Source of the DNA: Norana najaformis
Lineage: Eukaryota; Annelida; Clitellata; Crassiclitellata; Hormogastridae
Direction of reading: 5' to 3'
Assembly: GCA_964023275.1 (NCBI GenBank)
Contig: OZ029921.1
Coordinates: forward strand, 4,523,455-4,587,454
DNA: 64,000 nucleotides
In this document: one piece after another, positions 55,808 through 64,000 of the stretch
How the letters are laid out: the number at the start of each line of letters is the position of its first letter
Numbering within the stretch: position 1 is the stretch's first letter
Notes under the pieces: model-generated
What the model saw: only the letters and a program-made list of their open reading frames with translations
Database searches by the model: none
What the model was told of the DNA's origin: nothing
Program-made: the position numbers and the translations under genes

Positions 55808-58525
55808 TCTTCTCTGGGATGGCCTCGCCCATGTGACATGTTTGCCGCGCTGCTCGCGTTAGTTTGCTTGATTTTAACGTTTTTTCATGGTTTTCCGCAG
55901 TTCTTAGTTGTTCCGTTCGTTCTCACATTTGATAGTTAGTATTCAGGTATCTTTCTTTTGGTTTTTTCGGATTTTTCTGTTTAACTTTTCCCTGCAGCAT
56001 TGCCGTTTTTCACTCGTATTGCGCGTTTACCTTTTGGAGCTGTACTCACACCTGTATGACCCGTCTGACCCTGACCCTTATTTGAATATGCACTCTGACC
56101 TCACTGGCAATGTTGAATGATGTTTCGAATGTTTGCAACTAACACCTGTATGACCTGTACGCCCCTTAGTTAGCATGCCCTCGGAGCGCGTTGGCAAGGC
56201 TAGCGGTGTTTGCTGCCACTGCCTGGCCACAAGGCAGCTACACTTGGGCGACGGGACAATCCATCGCCATGGACCGCGAAATAACCCATGTCCTGGCTCT
56301 AACCTTCCACCTCTGTCCGCAGGAAACAACCCCAGCGGACGCCGCCTCCTCGGTACCCGATCGGCCGCCCCGCCGACGCCTGCCGGCCAAACGCAAGGCT
56401 CATGTAACAATGGTCACGTCGACGCACGTATGTTGCAGACTCAGGACCCGGCTTGCCCACGGGAGTCGGTTTCGCACCCACAGACTAACGGCCCCCTCCT
56501 TAAACACATTGCCAAGGGGGCACGCCTCGCCTGCTCGCAAGCCTTGATCGAGGTTTTGGAAAATGTTAACAGCAGTCCCAACACGCCGGATACTTGGAGG
56601 GCGTTGTTGCAGCTTGCCCAATGTATTCTACCTCAGTCTCCTCGAGCAGGTCGCAGGCGGAATTTAGCCAAAGTCATCAAGGGTCGTGTTGATACATGGT
56701 CCCGAGATCAGGGATCGAACCGGGTAACGGGCCTTCCAAGAGTAGATAGCCGCATTTCATCGCATAGCTCAGACGCTTTTATCGCAGCTATAAGTTCGAA
56801 ATTGGAGGATGGAAACATCCGTGAGGCTGTTCCGCATTCTATGCGATCAGAGCCAACCTGTCCCCGTTCTCAGGTTCGGCCGGTATTCCATATCATCACA
56901 AACAGGCCCACAGCAAGGAGACCCTCTGGGCCCTCTATTTTCTGCCTGCCTCTGCAGCCCATTCTGCGCTCCCTGCAGTCGACTTGTCGCATAGGCTACC
57001 TGGACGACCTTACACTCGGTGGCCACCAGGGGACAGTAGCTCGCGATGTCGAATTGATCTCTGATCTCGGATCAGCCATAGGCCTACATCTGAACCGCAG
57101 TAAGTGTGAAGTGTTTTTTTCCTGGCAGTGGCTTTGTGGACCCATCCTGGTCCGATTTCCAACAACTCAATCGCGACGCACTGACCTTGCTCGGAGCACC
57201 ACTCTTCCAAGGGCAAGCATTAGATATTGGCTCTTGAGCAACATTGTGCGCTCTCGTATGATGCCATCCAAAACCTCCGTCTTCTGCCTTCCCAAAGCGC
57301 TCTAATTTTATTCAGATCATCCTTTGGCGCTCCTAGGATTAGCCACTTGCTTTGCTGTTCTCCTTGCTATGACCACCCAACTCTGGATCGGCTTGATAAT
57401 ACCATGCGAGAAAGCCTCGAGTCCATCGTCAATACAAAACTTGACAACACTCAGTGGCTGCAGGCCACATGGCCTATAAGACATGGTGGACTTGGTATAA
57501 AGAGGGTGGGGTCGCTGGCTTCTTCTGCCTACTTGGCTTCAGCTGCGGCCACGCTCGAACTCCAGTCCGCCATTCTTAGTCAATGCCTCGAGACTCCCGA
57601 TACGCATCTGGTTGATCTGATGACGGTTGGTAGGGAGACATTCCCATCAAGCGTCGACCCATTGCCAACAAAACAGGCAACCTGGGACGGTCCTATTATT
57701 GAACTGGATAGGTCAGCGGTTTGGGCAATTGCCGAGAAACCGACTGATCGAGCACGGTTGGCCGCAGTCAGTTGCCCTCTGGCGATTGGCTGACCGCCCT
57801 TCCTATCTCATCATGCGGTCTCTGCTTAAACAACAAGGCGATACGAGTAGCAGTCGGCCTCCGATTGGGCCTTAACCTAGGCAGCCCACATCAATGTCGC
57901 TGCGGTGATTTGGTTGGCCCTGATGGTCACCACGGCTTCGTCTTCCGTCGATCCCTTCGTCATTATGCCATCAATGACATAGTCTGGCGTGCTTTGCAGA
58001 AAGCTGATGTCCCCAGTACTAAGGAACCAACAGGCTTGTTCCGCTCTGATGACAAGAGACCAGATGGGGCTACAATGGTTCCAAGGGCGGCTGGGAAATA
58101 TCTTACCTGGGATGCCACACTTGTGCATACCTGCGCGGCATTTTACATCGCCCACACAGCAAATTCAGCAGGGTCTGCGGCAGAACAGGCTGCCATTCGA
58201 AAAACCGAAAAATTTCTAGGGCTGCCATCAACACATCTTTTTCTGCCCATCGCATTCGAAACACTGGGCCCAATTAACTCTGCAGGAGTCGATTTCATCC
58301 GCGAGATTGGCCGTCGTCTTTCGACCACCTCAGGAGAATCACGTGAGATTGCCTTTCTTTTTCAGCGCCTCTCCATCTGTATTCAGCGCTATAATGCCAT
58401 CGCTTTCCAGGGCACGTTTCCTGATGCTGCTGAGGACGAGGCCTGATTTCCCAGAGACCCCTTAACAGCTCCTTGGGTAATTTTTCAGTTCCTGAGGGAT
58501 TATACTTACCTGGGGCAAAAAAATA
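55808..58525 (+). mobile_element. Degenerate RLE-type non-LTR retrotransposon
   Basis: Preceded by (AAT)n. The 5' region 55808-56174 has no long frame; a decayed ORF follows at 56175-58446, then a 3' UTR ('gagggattatacttacctgg', 'ggcaaaaaaataatag') and (GTA)n. No APE endonuclease domain precedes the RT. The C-terminal CRCG...H, RPDG and WDAT motifs instead suggest a restriction-like endonuclease as in R2/Hero-type elements. 3' ends of the same family recur at 17455, 29205, 45905 and 46110. Confidence 0.75.
56175..58446 (+). pseudogene. RLE-element polyprotein with reverse transcriptase, frameshifted
   Basis: Order of blocks: a Cys/His finger-like VCCHCLATRQLHLGDGTIHR; a basic region AGRRRNLAKVIKG; HSSDAFIAAISSKLEDGNI; RT motif TGPQQGDPLGPLF (another frame, near 56910); catalytic GYLDDLTLGG (near 56995); LNRSKCEVF; TLLGAPLFQGQALD (near 57180); WLQATWPIRHGGLGIKRVGS (near 57470); WLTALPISSCG; HQCRCG...HHG (near 57890); then KRPDGATMV and YLTWDAT, the probable PD-(D/E)XK nuclease core; and IQRYNAIAFQGTFP before the stop. 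At least four frame changes and a stop at 57235-57237 break it, so it is not functional. Such proteins act as self-mobilising RT-endonucleases in the nucleus. Confidence 0.8.
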
Positions 58526-58655
58526 ATAGTAGTTGTAGTAGTAGTGTTAGTGGTAGTAGTGGTAGTGGTAGTAGTAGTGGTAGTAGTAGTAGTAGTAGTG
58601 GTAGTGGTGGTAGTAGTAGTGGTAGTAGTGGTAGTAGTAGTAGTAGTAGTAATGA
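58525..58655. repeat. (GTA)n array
   Basis: 'gtagtagtagtggtagtg', immediately 3' of the RLE element. Followed by 'gagacaatttatatagcgcc', a short repeat also near 50512. Confidence 0.9.
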
Positions 58656-58904
58656 GACAATTTATATAGCGCCGCTGCACAGCCGAGGCCGAAGAAACAT
58701 GAGTTCAGAAATCAACTACAGTCATTAGATATCTTAAAAGATGTGTCTAGAATCGTGACTTGAATGTGTCCAGGGACAAGAGAGGTACAAAGATCGATGT
58801 TTAGACAGAGAGGAACACTGAACATTATTTCCATTCCATTTCGCGCATAAATTCGCTTCTCCTCGAAAATAAGGGATAGCGGATAGAGACCCTGGACTAT
58901 TTAT

Positions 58905-59010
58905 ACTCCTCTGTCTCATCAGCCTCAGTCTCCCACTGTTCCGCAGCCAGGTCCTTCTTCGTCGGCTGGCAGGAGGTCGGTTCCCACCCAACGTAAAACC
59001 TCTATGCCGA
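58905..59010 (+). repeat. Dispersed repeat, copy 1 (pair with 61855)
   Basis: 'tctcatcagcctcagtctcc' to 'gttcccacccaacgtaaaac'. Confidence 0.75.
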
Positions 59011-59410
59011 TATCTAAGAACCGGTAACAACTATCGTCACTTAAGAACCGCTAACAACTTTTCTCTGAATCATTGTAATCTGTTTGAAGAATTTTGTTCT
59101 TTTTCAATTTCAATCTCCCATGATTATTCTGTTTTCGGAGATCATCCAACTTCCGATTTAAGTCCGTAAACTTTTACGCGGAGTTCCACTTCCGCTTTTG
59201 AGCCTCAAACACTTTCCCGACAATGTGATATCCAGTGGTAGGTCTTAGATAATCCCTAGTACACCTTACGACATGTGGCGACAGATCTTAAATGAAGCCA
59301 CCTTTACACTTCAGTAGCTGCTGGTAGATCTTCAATAAACTTTCACATTCCAGAATCCGCTGATCACGATCCAATCATACTCCAGTCACCCGTCGTCTCC
59401 ACTGGAGCCA
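59010..59410. other. No gene recognised
   Basis: Contains two 'ctaagaaccgctaacaac' direct repeats at 59016 and 59041. Otherwise unremarkable. Confidence 0.5.
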
Positions 59411-59411
59411 G

Positions 59412-59570
59412 GATGATCCTCTCTGACAGTAAAACTACACAGAGCTTCGATCATCATCGCCTGCTACAGCTACATATCCCCTGCGTGTTCTAAGATCGTC
59501 CACAGTGAGTCTAAATTCCACTGTTCAATCTTTGAAAATTCTTTATCCATCCTGCAAGGATGAAAGATCA
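59412..59570 (+). repeat. Dispersed repeat, copy 2 (pair with 55228)
   Basis: Same orientation as copy 1, about 4.2 kb away; the RLE element lies between the copies. Confidence 0.85.
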
Positions 59571-59865
59571 TATGTGAGCCCAAATGACAACAGTATGGGC
59601 CTACTTCATTTGCCGCTTGGGTGTACGATTTGACAGAGAGCAAGTACCGTAAGTACGCACAAGTATTCCTGGCAAAGTACACTCGCAGGCGAGTACTCTG
59701 GGAAACAGAAGCAGGAAACAATGACAAACACAGTTTACAGACATCTGTGTTTTCATACGGTTGACTGGCTTTCTATTTTAGGTAGTCATCCGGAGAAAGT
59801 GTAGGGTTAGGCGAAGGCAAATTCTGAAACAAATCACAAGCATCGGTATAATAATAGCTTAGACG

Positions 59866-59867
59866 TC

Positions 59868-59898
<31 letters not shown>

Positions 59899-59910
59899 GT
59901 CTGTCTGTCG

Positions 59911-59952
<42 letters not shown>
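59866..59952. repeat. (CTGT)n microsatellite
   Basis: About 21 near-perfect units. Confidence 0.95.
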
Positions 59953-59953
<1 letters not shown>

Positions 59954-59959
59954 CTCCCT

Positions 59960-60340
59960 CTTTTTCTTTTCTTTTGTCCGTCTGTGTGCATGTGATGGTG
60001 AACGCTGGCGCTACATGGCGAATAATAGAACAGTTTTACGAACTGATAAAGGGTTGTCCAGATTCTTAACAGTTGCAGCCCCACCCAAGAAGTTGGACAT
60101 CGACCACTGAGCAACGCAAGAAGCTTATTCAAATTTCCACCATCGCCCTCTATCGAACTCAACTACAAAGTCGGTTCATCCGTTAATCCACGCAAAATCC
60201 AGACACTCTGGACGAAGCCCATGCCCATAAGCCAAGGCCAAGAAAATGAAGTCGCCATCACTTTGCACCCAATTATCAATATTCGGATATGGTATGCTTT
60301 TGCCGCAGATGAGCGGAGAGCGATACTGAGTAGACCTAAC
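59960..60340. other. No gene recognised
   Basis: No domain in any frame. Confidence 0.5.
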
Positions 60341-60765
60341 TAAAAGAGGCGCTATTTAAGTGCTTTTAAGATATTCCCTACAGGAGCTATATAAATGCCA
60401 ACATACACAACACACGTACATACATACATACATATACATATATACATACATACAAACACATACGTACATGCATACATACATAAATACATGCATACATGCA
60501 TACATACACACTTACATATATACACACGTAAATACAGATATACATACATACACACATATACACACGTAAATACAGATATACATACATACATACATACATA
60601 CAAAATACATAAATACATACGTACAGGATACACACATACATACATACATTCATACGTGTATACATACATACATACTCATGTATATACAGATATACATACA
60701 TACATAGATACACACATAGATACACACATACATACATACACACATACACACATACATACATACGT
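60340..60765 (+). repeat. SINE-type 3' end and (ATAC)n array
   Basis: 'aaaagaggcgctatttaagt' and 'ggagctatataaatgccaac' lead directly into 350 bp of 'acatacatacatac'. Confidence 0.85.
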
Positions 60766-61239
60766 GTAACCAATGCATAGAATGAATGAATCAGCGAAGG
60801 AAGGAACGAAGAAACGAACAAATGAACGCATGTATAGAACTGAGTCCACGGATTTCGACTGATCTTTGTTCCGTTGGTTAAGCGTTGTCGCGAATCGATT
60901 GACAAGACAAGGTCGCTCTTCACTTTAAATGACTAATAGTTTTCTCGCAAATTGAGTTTATATAGAGCGCATATATACAGACACACACACTCACACACAC
61001 ACACCCATTAGACGCAGCTTTGCATGCAGATACAACGGGGCCTACGTGACTACAATACACGTAGTTCCTTTTCTGTAATTTGAAGACCGCTGATTCTAAA
61101 ACCGAGTTAAGACGGTTCTGTTTGAGGACAAGTCTCTGTAGTCAACTGCTTTTGTCTTTCTCAATGTCTCTGTTCGTGTTGTTCTAATGCTATTGCTTTC
61201 TCGCTCTCACTTACGCTGTCTTGCTCTCAGAATCTGTGT

Positions 61240-61720
61240 TCACCTCTCTCTGTCTGTCTGTCTGTCTCTGTCTGTCTCTGTCTGTCTCTCTGTCTCTGTC
61301 TCTGCCTCTGTCTCTCTCTCTCTTGTTCTTCTGCTTCCTCTCCTTTTCTGTCTTTCTATATCTGCTTATCTCCATCCATCCACACCTTCATCCATCCATA
61401 CTGCTATCCATACTGCCATACATCCATCCATCAGTCCATCCATCCATTCATCAATCCATCCATCCATCCGTTCTTCTTCCTTCCTTCCATCCTTCCATCC
61501 ATCATCCATCCACCCATCTTTCTTTTTTCTAGCCCAGCTGCTACTCTCTCTCTCTCTCCCTTTCCCTCTCTCTTCTGTCTCTTTTTCTTTCTTTCTGTCC
61601 CACTTAATCCCACTGCCTCTTTCTCTGCCTCGCTCTCTCTGCCTCTCTTTCTTTCTCTCCATCACATTCTCTCTATCTTTCTCTGCCTCTTCCTTACTCA
61701 CGACGAAGAAGAGCGCTTCT
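61240..61720. repeat. Pyrimidine-rich (TCTG)/(ATCC)/(TCTC) arrays
   Basis: (CTGT)n at 61248-61330, (ATCC)n at 61370-61520, (TCTC)/(CTTT) at 61545-61690. No gene. Confidence 0.9.
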
Positions 61721-61854
61721 GAGGAGTTTACCTCGAAGTGGCGCTTTATAAATTTTTGATTACATTACATTTTGATTACATTACACTCTCACGATCTTTC
61801 TCTTTTCTCTTTTCTGGTTCTTTTTGGTCTCCGATGGCGGTCCATTCACCCTTT

Positions 61855-61965
61855 GTTCGTCTGTCTCATCAGCCTCAGCCTCCCATTGTTCCGCTGCCAG
61901 GCCCTTCTTCTTCGTCGACTGGGAGGAGTTCGGTTCCCACCCAACGTATACTCCTCCATGCCAGG
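61855..61965 (+). repeat. Dispersed repeat, copy 2 (pair with 58905)
   Basis: 'tctcatcagcctcagcctcc' to 'gttcccacccaacgtatact', same orientation as copy 1. Confidence 0.75.
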
Positions 61966-61969
61966 GACT

Positions 61970-62620
61970 GACTCCTTCCGATGGCCGTAGAATCATAATA
62001 TTCTCAATGCTTGTCACGCCACGCATTCTTCAGATGTCACGTATATCCGCAGAAGTGTTCAATCAGATCAAACACCGATGTAGGGCTAATTGTGCTGTTG
62101 ACAATGGAACCAGAGAGAAGGGAGAAGGGGCGCAGATCCATTGCCAACAAAGGGACACATCTCCTAGCCTTCAAAATTTCGGATTACCTTCACTGGACAT
62201 GTTTATCGATCTTTTACCGCCGTCTCCTAAAAATATCGCCCTGTTAGTATCATAATTCCCGATCTGTATTAACGGCATAACAAGTTTTTTTAAAATTTCA
62301 AATATCCTAAAATATTGGGGTACATGCATGCCTCATCTGTCCCCCAGGTATCGACGCCTTTGTTCTAGTAACAAAATGTGGCCAGAGAAAGGTATTTATA
62401 CTGGTAACAATGTCTGCAGATGTCTAGAATGTCTACAACCAGACAATGCGTTTGAGAATGCGCTCCAGACTGTGACTTTTATAGCGCATTTTCTTTAGTA
62501 GTCTACAGTGTCGCCCGAGTGTAGCTTCACATTGTGTTCTCGGCGAACGAGGAGCACTTCTGTTTGGGGCACAAAGGTCGAAGGTCACTCGATTTCCCTG
62601 CACAATCGAATGAGGTCACT
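61970..62620. other. No gene recognised
   Basis: A 143-codon plus frame (61824-62255) overlaps the dispersed repeat and has no recognisable domain. Confidence 0.45.
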
Positions 62621-62627
62621 GCCCCAG

Positions 62628-62629
<2 letters not shown>

Positions 62630-62659
<30 letters not shown>

Positions 62660-62700
62660 ATATGCATATACATTTACAGAATATATATATTTGTATATAA
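62630..62700. repeat. (AT)n patch
   Basis: 'tatatatatatatatata' and related. Confidence 0.9.
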
Positions 62701-62774
62701 TATAATAACAAATGACATATAAGAAATGGTTTCATGGTTGAAATTCAATCATCTTAAGTGGTTTACAAATAGCA

Positions 62775-63265
62775 GAAAGAGACAGACAGACACACACATA
62801 CAGACTAATAAACACGCAGGCAGGTAAACGGAATTACATTTATACCAGGAAATAGAAAGATGCTTGTGGACATTAAACCAGATAAAATATAGAGGCAGAA
62901 ACACAGAGAGAGAGAGACAGAAAGACAGACAGACTGTCTGTCTGTCAGTCTCTCTCTGTCTCATATAGACAAAAACAGACAGGCAGACACATACAGATAC
63001 ACACAGACAGAAACAGAGACACGGCAGAGAGACAGAAAGAGAGAGACAAAGAGATGGGAACAGAAACAGAGAGACAGACAGAGAGCGAGAGAGAGGGCAG
63101 CAAGAGAAGGACAAACAGAAAAAGCAAAAGAGATGGGAGGATGGGAGACAGACAGACACACACACACACTTAGACAGGCAGAGAGACATACAGAGTGAGC
63201 AAGAGACAGAGAATGAGTTACAGAGTGAGGCAAACAGACAGACAGACAGACAGACAGCGACTGGA
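62775..63265. repeat. (ACAG)/(GAGA)n array
   Basis: Long degenerate 'agacagacagac' tract with a small inverted centre at 62925-62950. Confidence 0.9.
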
Positions 63266-63570
63266 GAAGACACATAAAGTAAGAGCTCTGAAATCTAATA
63301 TTCTTGAAATGGAAGTGATCTGAATCGAGGAAAGAGGTTGGAATAAACAACAAACCGGATCGAAGGAGCATTTCTTAGAAGAGGACAAAATGGAGGAGCA
63401 GGAGGAGGGAGAGAACGATGAAGAGGATCGGACAGAGGCGGAGGATGGCGGAGAATGAGGTCCACTGGATCAGCAGCTGTGAGGATGACGAGGCGGAGGA
63501 GGAGAGAAACGGATTCGTGAGGATCGAGAAATCTTTCGAGTTCAGAACTGAAAGCAAACGAAAAACCGGT
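63265..63570. other. Purine-rich, no gene recognised
   Basis: GGAGGA-rich stretch at 63385-63520 without a conserved frame. Confidence 0.5.
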
Positions 63571-63900
63571 TACACAATGCAGATTGATTGATTGAATGAT
63601 TCATTGTCTGATTGATTCACTGATTGATCAATTGACTGATTATCTGATCGATTGACTGATTGAATGATTGATTGATTGGCTGATTGAATGGATGAATAAT
63701 TGATTGAGTTATTCATTCATTCATTCATTTATTCGTTCGTTAATTAATTAATTAATTAATTAATTCATTCATTCATTCATTCATTGGCCGATTGACTGAC
63801 TGACTGGCTGGTTGGCTGCCTGGCTGACTGACTGGCTGACTGACTGACTGACTGACTGACTGGCTGACTGACTGACTGACTGACTGACTCAGTCAGGCGA
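63570..63900. repeat. (GATT), (ATTC), (TTAA) and (GACT) tetranucleotide array
   Basis: Successive blocks: 'gattgattgattgaatg', 'attcattcattc', 'ttaattaattaa' and 'ctgactgactgactgac'. Confidence 0.95.
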
Positions 63901-64000
63901 ACAAGCAAAAAAGGCACTCAGACACAAACAGAGAAACAGACAACGAATAAAAGGCAGACAGACAGCGGTGCCCAGACAGACAGAGGCGGACAGCCAAACA
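63900..64000. repeat. (ACAG)-like tail
   Basis: Degenerate 'cagacagacag' up to the window end. Confidence 0.75.

Noticed and set aside
58502..58513. U1 snRNA 5'-end-like string atacttacctgg
   Set aside because: Other copies of this element 3' UTR read 'ataactacctcggg', so the match is a chance substitution; no U1 body follows.

Overview
This is a eukaryotic, very probably invertebrate (marine-type bilaterian) genomic window. It is dominated by non-coding DNA: exceptionally dense simple-sequence arrays, tRNA-derived SINEs, degraded non-LTR retrotransposons and short DNA-transposon derivatives. I see no prokaryotic features, no rRNA, no CRISPR and no operons. The species cannot be fixed from the sequence. 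The receptor resembles protostome and other invertebrate D2-type dopamine receptors, and the AT-rich motif 'gcgctatataaatg' seen in many repeats is common in several marine invertebrate genomes.

One gene is well supported. It is a minus-strand class A GPCR of the dopamine D2-like type, split into four coding exons: 44651-45031, 34222-34334, 30677-33258 and 29786-30015. All three introns are GT-AG, their phases match across every junction, and the summed length is exactly 1,102 codons (1,101 residues plus stop). TM1-TM2 are in exon 1, TM3 in exon 2, TM4-TM5 plus an enormous third intracellular loop of about 760 residues in exon 3, and TM6-TM7 in exon 4. No single open frame shows this layout, because exon 2 is short and has no start codon.

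The rest is repeats, for which I use private labels. LINE-1 is an APE-type LINE C-terminus ending in a basic 'GRPR.RW.D..K.WTGL' block. LINE-2 is a CR1/L2-like LINE whose 3' end carries (TTACGA)n. The RLE element is a non-LTR retrotransposon with a restriction-like endonuclease C-terminus; its longest copy is at 55808-58525. SINE-A has a tRNA head and a (TTTACA)n tail. SINE-V has a tRNA head and an AATAAATGCA/AATAAT tail. SINE-B has an (ATTAG)n tail. DNA elements include a mariner-derived MITE with 100-bp inverted ends (17000-17381) and hAT-like MITEs (29546-29699, 34495-34839, 47924-48071).

Layout: 1-29.5 kb is repeats and microsatellites (LINE-2 protein remnant at 27.5-28.4 kb). The receptor gene covers 29.8-45.0 kb; its 10.3-kb first intron holds several LINE fragments, SINEs and large microsatellites, and its second intron is almost entirely a minisatellite that includes copies of the intron's own splice acceptor. 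From 45 to 64 kb there are more repeats, a cluster of three tRNA-like units near 51.65-52.15 kb, and the decayed RLE element. The very long 'proteins' readable through the microsatellites (Cys/Met/Tyr/Val, Pro/Ser or Leu/Ser rich) are artefacts and are not annotated as genes.
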